From Microcella flavibacter (GTDB lineage: Bacteria > Actinomycetota > Actinomycetes > Actinomycetales > Microbacteriaceae): a DNA stretch of 64,000 nucleotides. Of this stretch, positions 54,348-63,563 are shown one piece after another. Each line of letters opens with the position of its first letter. Positions within the stretch are counted from its first letter, which is position 1. The DNA is taken from the NCBI RefSeq assembly GCF_012530535.1, contig NZ_CP051299.1:1-64000 (forward strand), read 5' to 3'. The position numbers and the translations under genes are program-made. The notes beneath the pieces are model-generated. The model was not told where the DNA came from, ran no database searches, and saw nothing but the letters and a program-made list of their open reading frames with translations.

Positions 54348-55052
54348 CTACTCGAGGCCGAGCATCCCCGCCAGTTCGTCGACGGAGTGCGCGACGGCCG
54401 CGGCGTGCGCGTGCTCCTCGGGCGTTCCGTAGCCCCAGGTGACGGCGATCGTCGGCACACCGTGCGCGGCCGCGCCCTCGATGTCGTGCACGCGGTCGCC
54501 GACCATGACGACGTTCGACAGGTCGACGCCGAGCGCGTCGAGGCGGCGCAGCGCCTCCTCCACGACGTCGGCCTTCGCGCTGCGGGTCTCGTCGGCCGAG
54601 GCTCCCGTGATGACGGTGAAGGACGTCGCCAGGCTGACGTGCTCGAGCATGAGCGTCGCCGGCACCTCCGGCTTCGACGTCGCGAGCGACAGCGGGATGC
54701 CCGCCGCGGCGATGCGCTGCACGAGCGGACCCATGCCCTCGTAGATCGTCGCGTCGTAGGCCCCCTCGTCGAGGTACTTCTCGCGGTAGATCGCCAGCGC
54801 GCGCTCGGAGGTCTCGGCGTCGAGCCCCGCCAGGAGCGCGAAGGACTCCATGATGGGCGGGCCCACCCAGCGCATGAGCGACTCCTGCGGCGGCACGGGC
54901 ATGCCGAGCTTGCGGTACGTGTGCGCGAGGGTCGCCGTGATGCCCGGAGCGGAGTCGAGGATCGTGCCGTCGAGGTCGAGCAGGATCGCCGAGAACGGCG
55001 GGCGCGGAGCGGGCAGGGCGGCGGCGGGCACGGCCGCGGTGTCGGAAGTCAT
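54348..55052 (-). CDS. HAD family hydrolase, phosphoglycolate phosphatase-like
   Basis: The 234-residue protein has the haloacid-dehalogenase motifs: ILLDLDGTILDSAPG (nucleophile Asp), SLATSKPEVPA (motif II) and VMVGDRVHDIEGAAAHG (acidic motif), with a helical cap between. WVGPPIMESFALL is typical of the Gph subgroup. The probable substrate is a small phosphate ester such as phosphoglycolate. ATG 55052 is preferred; the longer reading to 55085 adds only an Arg-rich stretch. Confidence 0.9.
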   Translation of the reverse strand: MTSDTAAVPAAALPAPRPPFSAILLDLDGTILDSAPGITATLAHTYRKLGMPVPPQESLMRWVGPPIMESFALLAGLDAETSERALAIYREKYLDEGAYDATIYEGMGPLVQRIAAAGIPLSLATSKPEVPATLMLEHVSLATSFTVITGASADETRSAKADVVEEALRRLDALGVDLSNVVMVGDRVHDIEGAAAHGVPTIAVTWGYGTPEEHAHAAAVAHSVDELAGMLGLE

Positions 55053-55128
55053 CGCTCGAAGCCTACGGGCGCGCGCGCCGAGCATCCTGACGCCGCCGCC
55101 GGCACGACGGACGACGGCGCAGTCCCGC

Positions 55129-55824
55129 TCAGAAGAGCCGGGGCACCCCGTCGTCGAGCCCGCGCATCGCGTCGTAGTCGAGCAGCAGGCAGCGGATGCC
55201 GCGATCCTCGGCCAGGGTGCGCGCCTGCGGCGTGATCTCCTGCGCGGCGAACACGCCCGAGACGGGGGCGAGCAGCGGGTCGCGGTTCATGAGCTCGAGG
55301 TAGCGCGTCAGCTGCTCCACGCCGTCGATGCCGCCGCGGCGCTTGATCTCGACGGCGAGGGATGCTCCGCGCGCGTCGCGGGCGAGGATGTCGACCGGCC
55401 CGATCGCCGTGAAGTACTCGCGGCGCACGAGCGTCGTGCCCTCGCCGAGCAGCGCGATCTGCTCGGCCAGCAGCTTCTGCAGGTGCGCCTCGACGCCGTC
55501 CTTCTGCAGACCCGGATCGAGCCCCAGCTCGTGCGCCGTCTCGTGCACGACCTCGTGGATCGACACCACGAGCAGGTCGGCGGTCTTCGCGTGCGTCACC
55601 CGCCACAGCTCGGTGACGCCGGCCGCGCGCTGATCGTCATCGGGCTCGTGCACCGTGAGTGTGCACGGCGGGCTCATCCAGTTCAGCGGCTTGTACGAGC
55701 CGCCGTCGCTGTGCACGAGCAGGCTGCCGTCGTTCTTGTGGATGAGCAGGCGCGTCGCGAGCGGCAGGTGCGCACTCAGCCGCCCGGCGTAATCGACGGA
55801 ACACTTGGCTATGACGAGGCGCAC
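55129..55824 (-). CDS. nucS: Mismatch-specific endonuclease NucS (EndoMS)
   Basis: NucS carries out mutation-avoiding mismatch repair in actinobacteria, which lack MutS/MutL. The 231-residue protein has the N-terminal DNA-binding domain ([21 protein letters not shown]) and a C-terminal RecB-like nuclease with Asp145, Glu159 and Lys161 ([18 protein letters not shown]). The C-terminus [10 protein letters not shown] is the clamp-binding end, consistent with action with DnaN. Normal family length. Confidence 0.96.
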   Translation of the reverse strand: MRLVIAKCSVDYAGRLSAHLPLATRLLIHKNDGSLLVHSDGGSYKPLNWMSPPCTLTVHEPDDDQRAAGVTELWRVTHAKTADLLVVSIHEVVHETAHELGLDPGLQKDGVEAHLQKLLAEQIALLGEGTTLVRREYFTAIGPVDILARDARGASLAVEIKRRGGIDGVEQLTRYLELMNRDPLLAPVSGVFAAQEITPQARTLAEDRGIRCLLLDYDAMRGLDDGVPRLF

Positions 55825-55861
55825 GAGGGTCGAGTCTAAGCGCGGGCGTCGCGGCCGGCGA

Positions 55862-56680
55862 TCAGGCCCAGAGCCCCGGCCGGTGCTCCTCCGCGACGCT
55901 GCCGCCGCCGTCGACGACGATGAGCTGCCCCGTCACGTAGGCGGCGCCGGGCGAGGCCAGCCACGCGATCGCACTCGCCACCTCGTCGGGCGTGCCGCTG
56001 CGGCCGAGCGGGGTGAGCGCGCCCTCGACCGCCTCCTGCTCCAACTGCGAGGCCGTGGCGATCCACCCGGGGGCGACCGCGTTGACGGTGATGCCGTGCC
56101 GCGCCTCGTCGACGGCGAGCGCGCGGGTGAAGCCGAGCATCCCCGCCTTCGCCGTCGCGTAGCCGAGGTCGTCGCGGGCCGCCTGCACCGCGCCCGTCGT
56201 CGACGCCACCGAGACGATGCGGCCCCCGCCGCGCTCGCGCATGCCGGCCACGACCCCGCGCGTCACGAGGAACACGCTCGTCAGGTTCACGTCGACCGCG
56301 CTGCGCCACTCCGCGACCGTCATGCCGATGTCGCCGCGCGGCATCTGCTCGCCGACGGAGACCATGCCCGCGTTGTTGACGAGCACGTCGATCGGGCCGA
56401 CCGCCTCGTGCACCGCGGCCAGGGCGGCGCTCGCCGCGGCCTCGGTCTCGAGGCGCGCGACCACGCCCACCGCGTCGAAGCCGAGCGCGCGCAGCTCGTC
56501 GACCCGCGCGTCGATGCGGTCGGTCGTCGCCGTCATCGCGACGCGGGCACCCCGGCGGGCCAGCGCGCGGGCCGTGGCGAAGCCGATTCCGTCGGCCGAT
56601 CCGCACCCGGTGACGAGGGCCGTGCGGCCCGTGAGGTCGAGATCGGCCGGCAGGGGCGGCGGGGCGGGGAGCGCGGTCAT
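55862..56680 (-). CDS. Short-chain dehydrogenase/reductase
   Basis: A 272-residue classical SDR. The cofactor motif is [17 protein letters not shown] near residue 24, an unusual variant with an extra loop; NNAG, the catalytic Ser in VSVASTTGA, and YATAKAG (Tyr-x3-Lys) are in place. It ends with [12 protein letters not shown]. The gene starts nine bases after the MFS transporter stop, so they form an operon, divergent from the LacI regulator. A role in the metabolism of a transported sugar or small molecule is likely, but the substrate is unknown. Confidence 0.88.
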   Translation of the reverse strand: MTALPAPPPLPADLDLTGRTALVTGCGSADGIGFATARALARRGARVAMTATTDRIDARVDELRALGFDAVGVVARLETEAAASAALAAVHEAVGPIDVLVNNAGMVSVGEQMPRGDIGMTVAEWRSAVDVNLTSVFLVTRGVVAGMRERGGGRIVSVASTTGAVQAARDDLGYATAKAGMLGFTRALAVDEARHGITVNAVAPGWIATASQLEQEAVEGALTPLGRSGTPDEVASAIAWLASPGAAYVTGQLIVVDGGGSVAEEHRPGLWA

Positions 56681-56689
56681 GCGCTCAGG

Positions 56690-57967
56690 CTACGGGCGGG
56701 CATCCTCATCGATGGATGCCCGTGCCGGAGCCGGCTCGGACGCCCGAGCGCCCGCCCCCGCCGCCGCACCCCGCTCGCGCGCCGCCCCGGAGGCGATGGC
56801 GGCGACGAGGATGAGCACCAGCACGATCCAGAGGGCGTTGAGCAGGCCGATCTGCTCGCCGAGGAACCCGATGACGGGCGGGCCGACGAGGAAGGCGAAG
56901 TAGCCGACGGTCGCGACGGCGGCGACGGAGGCGGCGGCCTTCGCGGGGTCGTCGGCCGCGGCCGACATGCCGACGGGGAAGCCGAGCGAGGAGCCGAGGC
57001 CCCAGGCGAAGATGCCGATCGCCGCGATGATCGGCTGGTCGACGGTGATGAGCACGGCGAGGCCGGCGGCGGCGAGGATCGCCGAGCCGCGCAGCACCGG
57101 CACGCGGCCGAAGCGGTCGAGGATCCAGACGCCGGCGATGCGGCCGATCGTCATGGCGGTGGCGAAGATGCCGAAGGCGAGGGCGCCGGTGGCCTCGTCG
57201 ACGCCGCGGCCGTCGACGACGGCGAGGGCGAGCCAGTCGTTGGCCGAGCCCTCAGCGAAGGCCATGCCGAGCACGATGAGGCCGATGAGCAGGATGCGCG
57301 GCTCGCGCCAGATCGCCAGCCGGTCGCGGAACGTCGACGTCGAGCCCGAGGCGTTCTCGGTCTCGAGCCCTGCGAGCACCGCCTCGCGCGGCAGGAACCG
57401 CACGACGACGAGCGTCGCGACGAGCAGCAGCACGGCCATCGCCGCGGCGTGCACGTCGATGCCGACACCGAGGTCGGCGACGCCCGCCGCGATGGAGGCG
57501 CCGATGATGGTGCCGAAGCTCCAGGAGGCGTGGAACCAGGGCATGATCGAGCGGCCCTGGCGCTGCTCGACGCCCGCGCCCTCGAGGTTCATGGCGACGT
57601 CGGTGATGCCCGTGGCGGCGCCGAAGAACATCAGGGTGACGAAGACCATCGCGAACGAGCCGACGGTCTGCGCGCCGATGCCGATGAGCGCGAGGCCGAT
57701 CGAGGTCGTGATGAGGCCGATGAGGATGACCCGCCGCGTGCCGATGCGCGCGATGACGTGGCTGCTCGACAGCAGGCCGAGGATCGAGCCGATCGCCATG
57801 CCGAGGATGAGCAGCCCGAACTGGTCGGTGCGCACCTCGAGCGCGTCGCGGATCGCCGGCGTGCGCGCCACCCAGGTCGCCATCGTCATGCCGTTGAGCG
57901 CGAAGACGACGAACACCGCCGCGCGCCACGGGGCGAGGGCGGGGAGAGTGGCGGGGGCGGCGGTCAC
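56690..57967 (-). CDS. MFS transporter
   Basis: A 425-residue major facilitator protein with twelve predicted helices. It resembles the FucP/YbjJ-like group: NGMTMATWVARTPAIRDALEV, a central loop at about residues 200-225 and FAWGLGSSLGFPVGMSAAA late in the second half. It is transcribed away from the LacI-type regulator, with a perfect palindrome in the gap, and is probably repressed by it. The substrate is not known. Confidence 0.88.
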   Translation of the reverse strand: MTAAPATLPALAPWRAAVFVVFALNGMTMATWVARTPAIRDALEVRTDQFGLLILGMAIGSILGLLSSSHVIARIGTRRVILIGLITTSIGLALIGIGAQTVGSFAMVFVTLMFFGAATGITDVAMNLEGAGVEQRQGRSIMPWFHASWSFGTIIGASIAAGVADLGVGIDVHAAAMAVLLLVATLVVVRFLPREAVLAGLETENASGSTSTFRDRLAIWREPRILLIGLIVLGMAFAEGSANDWLALAVVDGRGVDEATGALAFGIFATAMTIGRIAGVWILDRFGRVPVLRGSAILAAAGLAVLITVDQPIIAAIGIFAWGLGSSLGFPVGMSAAADDPAKAAASVAAVATVGYFAFLVGPPVIGFLGEQIGLLNALWIVLVLILVAAIASGAARERGAAAGAGARASEPAPARASIDEDARP

Positions 57968-58057
57968 GTCGGGCCCTTTCGGGAATGCGCCCGGGACGGG
58001 CGGGGCGGAGCGGGGAGAAGGCGGGGAAGCGACGAGGAGGATGCGGTGAGCATCCCG

Positions 58058-58073
58058 ATCGAATCGATTCGAT
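58058..58073. promoter_or_regulatory. LacI-family operator between the MFS and lacI-type genes
   Basis: ATCGAATCGATTCGAT is a perfect 16-bp palindrome with a central CG, the form recognised by LacI-family proteins. It lies 27 bases before the regulator ATG and 90 bases before the divergent MFS start, where it could control both. Confidence 0.8.
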
Positions 58074-58100
58074 GCCGCGGTTCGACTACGCTAACAGCCC

Positions 58101-59177
58101 ATGGCGACCCCGGCAAACAGTGCAGACGAGGGCGCTCGACCGACCCTCGCCCAGGTCGCCGCGCGCGCCGGCGTGAGCGCCTCGACCGCGTCGCTCGCCT
58201 TCAGCGGCGCCGGCCCCGTCGCCGAGGAGACCAAGCAGCGCGTGCTCGCCGCCGCCCGCGAGCTCGACTACGGCGGCCCCGACCCGCGCGCCCGCAGCCT
58301 GCGCACCGGCCGCAGCGGCATCATCGCCGTCGTCATGGAGGACCGCATCCGCGACGCCTTCCGCGACCCCATGGTCGTCACCATGCTCGACGGCATCGCC
58401 GACGAGATCGGCGCCGCCGGATACAGCCTCCTCCTGCTCACCGACAGCCTCGAGCGCCAGCAGGGCGGCCTCCGCGACGCCCCGATGGATGCCGCTCTCC
58501 TGCTCGGCTGCAGCACCGACCTCGACCCCGCCGTCGCCGTGCTGAGCCGCCGCCAGGTGCCGCTCATCGGCGTCGAGGCGCAGGCGCGCGAGGGGATGCA
58601 CCTCGTCGATGTCGAGAACCGTGCGGGCATGCGCGCGGGAGCGCAGCACCTGCACGATCTGGGTCACCGGCGCGTGGGCATCCTGACCCTGCCGATGGAC
58701 CGCCCGCACACCCGCGGCGCCCTCACCGCCGACTGGGAGACGTCGAGCGTCGCCTACACGGGGCGCGAGCGGCTCGCCGGCGTGCGCGACGTGTTCCCCG
58801 ACGCCCCCGCCGTCGTCGCCGCGGGCAGCCTGCCCGAGGAGGGGGCGCTCGCGGCGCGCGCCCTGCTCGACGCGCACCCCGACCTCACGGCGATCGTCGG
58901 GCAGAGCGACCTCATCGCGCTCGGCGCGATCCAGGCGGCGGAGGAGCGCGGCATGAGCGTTCCCGGCGACCTGAGCGTGCTCGGCTTCGACGGCGCCCGC
59001 ATCGACGGCCTCACCGAGCGGCGGCTCACGACGATCGTGCAGCCCAGCCAGGAGAAGGGGCGCACGGCGGCGCGCATGGCGCTCGCGGCGCTCGCCGGGG
59101 AGCCCGTCGAGGACGTCGTGTTCGCGGTCGAGCTGCGGCTCGGCGACACGACGGCGCCGCCCGCCGACCGCGCCTGA
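58101..59177 (+). CDS. LacI family transcriptional regulator
   Basis: A 358-residue repressor. The helix-turn-helix (PTLAQVAARAGVSASTASLA, about residues 14-40) and hinge (VLAAARELDYGGPD) are followed by a periplasmic-binding-like sensor domain ending with VLGFDGARIDGLTERRLTTIVQP. The operator palindrome just upstream and the divergent MFS-SDR operon suggest it controls uptake and metabolism of one compound. The effector is unknown. Confidence 0.92.
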   Translation: MATPANSADEGARPTLAQVAARAGVSASTASLAFSGAGPVAEETKQRVLAAARELDYGGPDPRARSLRTGRSGIIAVVMEDRIRDAFRDPMVVTMLDGIADEIGAAGYSLLLLTDSLERQQGGLRDAPMDAALLLGCSTDLDPAVAVLSRRQVPLIGVEAQAREGMHLVDVENRAGMRAGAQHLHDLGHRRVGILTLPMDRPHTRGALTADWETSSVAYTGRERLAGVRDVFPDAPAVVAAGSLPEEGALAARALLDAHPDLTAIVGQSDLIALGAIQAAEERGMSVPGDLSVLGFDGARIDGLTERRLTTIVQPSQEKGRTAARMALAALAGEPVEDVVFAVELRLGDTTAPPADRA

Positions 59178-59254
59178 ACCCGCCCGGCGCGGTCGGGGCG
59201 GAGCATCCCGGGCATACACTCGCCCCGCCCTTGCTCCCGCGGATCGGACCACTC

Positions 59255-60256
59255 ATGACCCTCATCGACAGCGCCGTCTACGTCGACGGCAAGCGCGTCA
59301 GCATGACCGCCGACCTCGACGAGACCTACGAGCTCACCCGCGCCCACGGCGGCATCGCCTGGATCGGCCTCTACCGCCCGACCCTCGACGAGCTGCAGTC
59401 GGTGGCCGCCGAGTTCGACCTGCACGAGCTGGCCGTCGAGGATGCCCTCAAGGGCCGTCAGCGGTCGAAGCTCGAGCGCTTCGGCACGACTCTCTTCCTC
59501 GCGCTGCGCCCAGCCCGCTACATCGATGCCACCGAGACGGTCGAGTTCGGAGAGCTGCTGGTCTTCGTCGGCCCCGACTTCGTCGTCACCGTGCGCCACG
59601 CCGAGTCGCCCGACCTGCGCCGCGTGCGCGAGCGCCTCGAGGCCGAGCCCGCGCTGCTCGCCCTCGGCCCCGAGGCCATCCTCTACGCGCTGCTCGACGA
59701 GGTCGTCGACGAGTACGAGCCGGTCGTGGCCGGCCTCGAGAACGACATCGACGAGATCGAGGATCAGCTCTTCGGGGCGAGCGACGACGACGCGCTCACC
59801 CGCCGCATCTACGACCTCTCGAGCGAGGTCATTGCCTTCCAGCGCGCTGTGCAGCCGCTCGCCGGCATCATCGACGCGCTGCTCAAGGGCGGCGAGCGCT
59901 CCGGCGTCGACGTGCAGCTGCAGCGCCGGCTGCGCGACGTGCTCGACCACGTGCACCGGGCCTCCGAGCGCGCCGACTCGTTCCGCGCGCTCCTCGACAA
60001 CGCGCTGCAGGTGCAGTCGACGCTCGTCACCCGGCGCATGACCGTGGTGAGCGTCGAGCAGAACGAGCAGATCAAGCGCATCACCTCGTGGGCGGCCATC
60101 CTGTTCGCCCCGACCCTCATCGGCACCGTCTACGGCATGAACTTCCGCTTCATGCCCGAGCTCGACTGGCCGCTCGGCTACCCCCTCGCCCTGCTGCTGA
60201 TGCTGCTCATGGGGGTCGGCCTCTACGTCGCCTTCACGGCCAAGCGCTGGCTGTGA
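59255..60256 (+). CDS. corA: CorA family divalent cation transporter
   Basis: A 333-residue CorA-type magnesium/cobalt channel. The cytoplasmic N-terminal domain (WIGLYRPTLDELQSVAAEF, AVEDALKGRQRSKLERFG) is followed by a long helix and two C-terminal membrane helices with the selectivity signature YGMNFRFMPELDWPLGYP between them. ATG at 59255; a long open reading upstream is a shadow of other genes. Whether it prefers Mg or another ion cannot be read from the sequence. Confidence 0.94.
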   Translation: MTLIDSAVYVDGKRVSMTADLDETYELTRAHGGIAWIGLYRPTLDELQSVAAEFDLHELAVEDALKGRQRSKLERFGTTLFLALRPARYIDATETVEFGELLVFVGPDFVVTVRHAESPDLRRVRERLEAEPALLALGPEAILYALLDEVVDEYEPVVAGLENDIDEIEDQLFGASDDDALTRRIYDLSSEVIAFQRAVQPLAGIIDALLKGGERSGVDVQLQRRLRDVLDHVHRASERADSFRALLDNALQVQSTLVTRRMTVVSVEQNEQIKRITSWAAILFAPTLIGTVYGMNFRFMPELDWPLGYPLALLLMLLMGVGLYVAFTAKRWL

Positions 60257-60357
60257 ATCCTGCCAGCCTGAACGGCGCCTCCACGCCGGCGCTCTGAGCC
60301 TGGCGGCCGCGCGCGCACCCTGCCACCGTGGAAGACCCCCGATGGAAGGAGCACGAG

Positions 60358-60522
60358 ATGAACGACAAGGCTCAGCACAAGGGCGAGGAGCTCGTCGGCA
60401 AGGCCAAGGAGGGCCTCGGCAAGGTCACCGGCAACGAGCGCCTCGAGGCCGAGGGTCACGCCGACCAGTCGAAGGCCAACGTCAAGCAGGCCGGCGACGA
60501 CGTGAAGGACGCCTTCAAGTAG
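60358..60522 (+). CDS. CsbD family stress protein
   Basis: The 54-residue product MNDKAQHKGEELVGKAKEGL and following belongs to the CsbD family of small hydrophilic proteins, rich in Lys, Glu, Gly and Ala and often induced in general stress. AAGGAG seven bases upstream supports the ATG at 60358 over the earlier GTG at 60328. It is a free-standing gene; 101 bases without a gene precede it. Confidence 0.9.
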   Translation: MNDKAQHKGEELVGKAKEGLGKVTGNERLEAEGHADQSKANVKQAGDDVKDAFK

Positions 60523-60543
60523 TCCCCGCGCCACCCCGCACCA

Positions 60544-61857
60544 TCAGCGCGCGGCACCCGTGATCATCCACGCGGTGCCGCGCGCTCGTGCGCTCAGGGT
60601 CGCCGCCCGGGCTCCGAGGTAGACGAGCGCGAAGGCCGCCAGCAGGCCGAGCAGCCCGAAGCCCGGCACGAGCGCGAGCACCGCCAGGTACACGAACAGG
60701 TTCAGGATGCCCGTCACCGCGAGGTAGCGCCCGTCGCCCGCCCCGATGAGCACGCCGTCGAGCACGAAGACCAGCGCGGCGAGCGGCAGGCCGAGCGCGA
60801 GCACGACGAGGGCGGCGGGCAGGGCATCCCGCACCGCCGCATCGGAGGTCATGACGACGCTGAGCGGCACCGCGAGCGCCAGCAGCACGAGCGCGAGGCC
60901 CGCGCCGACCACGACGCCCCACCCCACGAGCCGCCGGGTCGTCGCACGCACCCGCGGCACCTCGGCCGCCCCCAGCGCGTGCCCGACGAGCGTCTGCCCC
61001 GCGATCGCGAGGGCGTCGAGCACGAGCGCGAGCAGGCTGTAGACGGCGAACCAGACGTGGGCGGCGGCGAGCTCGACCGTGCCGAGGCCCGTCGCGACGG
61101 CGACGGTGACGACGAGCGCGATGCGCAGCGAGAGCGTGCGCACGAAGAGCCAGGAGCCGGCGGTCGCGGCCGCGCGCAGTCCGGCGAGGCCCGGGCGCAG
61201 CGCCGCTTCCTCGCGCCGGGCGGCCTTCACGACGACGGAGACGAGAGCGATCGCCATGCCCCACTGCGCGATGACGGTGCCGAGCGCCGAGCCGGCCACG
61301 CCGAGGCTCGCCCCGTAGATGAGGACGGCGTTGAGCAGGATGTTCGCGCCGAAGCCGACGACCGCGACGAGCAACGGCGTGCGCACGTCCTGCAGGCCGC
61401 GCAGCACCCCGGTCGCCGCGAGCACGAGCAGCATGCCCGGCACGCCCCACCACGAGATCGTGAGGTAGGTGAGCGCCTCGGCCTCGACCGGCCCGCTCGC
61501 CCCGAACGCCGCGATGACCGGCGTCGAGAGCGGCAGCATCACCGCGAGCAGCAGCGCGCCCAGACCGAGTCCGAGCCACAGCCCGTCGACGCCGGCTGAC
61601 AGCGCGCCGCGCCGATCGTCGGCCCCGAGCCGCCGCGCGACGAGGGGGGTCGTCGCGTAGGCGAGGAACACGAGCAGCCCGATCGCCGTCTGCAGCACCG
61701 TCGCCGCGAGGCCGAGCCCGGCGAGCGGGGCCGCGCCGAGGTGCCCGACCATGGCCGTGTCGGTGAGCACGAAGAGCGGCTCGGCGACGAGCGCCCCGAG
61801 CGAGGGCACCGCGAGCGCGGCGATCTCGCGATCGAGGGTACGGAGGGCGAGGGGCAC
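60544..61857 (-). CDS. MATE family efflux transporter (DinF type)
   Basis: A 437-residue exporter with twelve predicted helices. It opens LDREIAALAVPSLGALVAEPLFVLTDTAMVGHLG (split here), the MATE/DinF pattern, and has a second matching half after about residue 220. Such pumps exchange cations for drugs or metabolites. The gene converges on csbD and diverges from the ArsR-type regulator. Confidence 0.92.
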   Translation of the reverse strand: MPLALRTLDREIAALAVPSLGALVAEPLFVLTDTAMVGHLGAAPLAGLGLAATVLQTAIGLLVFLAYATTPLVARRLGADDRRGALSAGVDGLWLGLGLGALLLAVMLPLSTPVIAAFGASGPVEAEALTYLTISWWGVPGMLLVLAATGVLRGLQDVRTPLLVAVVGFGANILLNAVLIYGASLGVAGSALGTVIAQWGMAIALVSVVVKAARREEAALRPGLAGLRAAATAGSWLFVRTLSLRIALVVTVAVATGLGTVELAAAHVWFAVYSLLALVLDALAIAGQTLVGHALGAAEVPRVRATTRRLVGWGVVVGAGLALVLLALAVPLSVVMTSDAAVRDALPAALVVLALGLPLAALVFVLDGVLIGAGDGRYLAVTGILNLFVYLAVLALVPGFGLLGLLAAFALVYLGARAATLSARARGTAWMITGAAR

Positions 61858-61904
61858 GGCACCACGCTACGACCGCGACGCGGTGCTCACCTGCGCAGCC
61901 TTAG

Positions 61905-61926
61905 TATCTACGTATGCACGCAGATG
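61905..61926 (+). promoter_or_regulatory. Operator-like repeat over the start of the ArsR-type gene
   Basis: TATCTACGT (61905-61913) and ACGCAGATG (61918-61926) form an imperfect palindrome (7 of 9 pairs) around ATGC. It covers the start codon. A -10-like TAGTAT at 61903-61907 region lies just upstream, so the mRNA may start at or near the ATG (leaderless). Confidence 0.4.
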
Positions 61927-62264
61927 CGCACAACCATCAGCACGACCCCGGGTCCGAGCTCGTCGACGTCGTCGCGGAGCTGTTCGGCCTGCTCGCCGAC
62001 CCGACGCGCGTCCGCATCATCCTCGCTCTCACGCAGGGCGAGCTCTCTGTCGGCGCGCTCGCCGATGCCGTCGACCGCGCTCCCGCGGCGGTCTCCCAGC
62101 ACCTCGCGAAGCTGCGGCTCGCTCGGCTCGTGGTGGCCCGCCAGGAGGGCACGCGCGCCGTGTACCGCCTCCGCGATGAGCACGCGGCCCGGCTCGTCGC
62201 CGAGGCGATCCGCGAGGCCGAGCACGCCGTCACCGACGTCCCCGGCCACCACGGAGCGCGCTAG
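61914..62264 (+). CDS. ArsR/SmtB family regulator, probable metal sensor
   Basis: The 116-residue protein has the winged helix LSVGALADAVDRAPAAVSQHLAKLRLARLV (about residues 45-75, split). Histidines cluster at both ends: MHADAHNHQHD at the start and EHAVTDVPGHHGAR at the end, as in the Ni/Co sensors NmtR and KmtR. Metal sensing is therefore likely. It is transcribed together with the following MFS gene, whose ATG directly abuts the stop. Confidence 0.88.
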   Translation: MHADAHNHQHDPGSELVDVVAELFGLLADPTRVRIILALTQGELSVGALADAVDRAPAAVSQHLAKLRLARLVVARQEGTRAVYRLRDEHAARLVAEAIREAEHAVTDVPGHHGAR

Positions 62265-63554
62265 ATGCTGTCCGTGCTCCGCGACCGCCGCTTCGCCGCC
62301 CTCTTCGGCTCGCAGGTCTCCTCCCTCGTCGGCACGGGCGTGCTCACGGTCGCGCTCGCCCTGCTCGCGGTGCGGCTCGAGGGCGACGAGGCCGGGCGCA
62401 TCCTCGGCATCGCCCTGACGATCCGCATCGCGGCCTACGTGCTCGTCTCGCCGATCGCGAGCGCGCTGCTCGCGGGCCGCTCGAGCCGGGGCATCCTGCT
62501 CGCCGCCGACGCCGCGCGCCTGCTCGTCGCCGGCGGTCTCGTCCTCGCCACCGAGGCCTGGCACATCTACCTCGCCATCGTGCTGCTGCAGTCGGCCTCG
62601 GCGGTCTTCACGCCCACGTACCAGGCCGTCATCCCCGAGGTGCTGGCCGACGAGCGCGACTACACCGCCGCGCAGTCGCTCTCACGGCTCGCGTACGACC
62701 TCGAGTCGCTGCTGAGCCCCGTCATCGCCGCCCTGCTCGTGCTCGTGCTGCCGGCGCAGGCGCTCTTCGCGGTCACCGCGGCGGGGTTCCTGCTGTCGGG
62801 CGTCGGCGTGCTGCTCTCCCGCATCGACATCACCGCGGGCGGCAGCGCCGAGCCGTTCCGCGGGCGCCTCACCCGCGGGCTGCGGCTGCTCGCCCGCACG
62901 CCCGCGCTGCGGTTCCTCGCCGTGCTCGACGCGGCCACCGCGGCGGTGTACGCCACCGTGCTCGTCTCCACCGTCGTGCTGCTGCTCGACGCGGGCGTCG
63001 CCGACGCGTCGGATCCGTCGGCGCCGCTCGCGGTGGCGCTCGTGCTGTTCGGGGCGGGCTCGATCGTCGTCGCCCTGCTGCTGCCGCGCATCCTCACCCG
63101 CATCGCCGACCGCGCGCTCATGGCGGCCGGTGCGGCGCTCGCCGCGGCCGCCCTCGCCGCGACGGCCGCGCTCGCGATCGCCGATGCGCTCTCCCTCCTC
63201 GCGCTGGGCGCGCTGTGGATCCTGCTCGGCGCCGCCACCTCGGCGATCAGCACGCCGAGCGCGCGGCTCATCCGCCGGGATGCGGTCGAGGCCGACCGGC
63301 CGGCGGTCTTCGCCGCGCGCTTCTCGACCTCGCACGCCTGGTACCTGCTGATGTACCCGACCGCGGGGCTCGTCGGGGCGGCTGCCGGCCCGGGCGCCGC
63401 CACCGCCGCACTCGCCGCGCTCTGCCTGCTCGCCCTCGCCGCGGCGCTCGCGCTCGGGCGGCCCGCGCGCGCGGCCGACGATCCGGCCGCCGATCCTGCG
63501 GCCGGGGTCGAGCGCGGCCGCCCGTCCCCGGCCGCCCCCAAGGTCGAGGGCTAG
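62265..63554 (+). CDS. MFS transporter, probable exporter
   Basis: A 429-residue twelve-helix transporter that starts MLSVLRDRRFAALFGSQVSSLVGTG (split), the pattern of MFS_3/enterobactin-exporter-like proteins. The ATG directly follows the stop of the ArsR-type regulator, so a metal-induced efflux role is plausible. The C-terminal tail is Ala/Pro-rich and poorly conserved. Confidence 0.88.
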   Translation: MLSVLRDRRFAALFGSQVSSLVGTGVLTVALALLAVRLEGDEAGRILGIALTIRIAAYVLVSPIASALLAGRSSRGILLAADAARLLVAGGLVLATEAWHIYLAIVLLQSASAVFTPTYQAVIPEVLADERDYTAAQSLSRLAYDLESLLSPVIAALLVLVLPAQALFAVTAAGFLLSGVGVLLSRIDITAGGSAEPFRGRLTRGLRLLARTPALRFLAVLDAATAAVYATVLVSTVVLLLDAGVADASDPSAPLAVALVLFGAGSIVVALLLPRILTRIADRALMAAGAALAAAALAATAALAIADALSLLALGALWILLGAATSAISTPSARLIRRDAVEADRPAVFAARFSTSHAWYLLMYPTAGLVGAAAGPGAATAALAALCLLALAAALALGRPARAADDPAADPAAGVERGRPSPAAPKVEG

Positions 63555-63563
63555 GCTCGCCCG

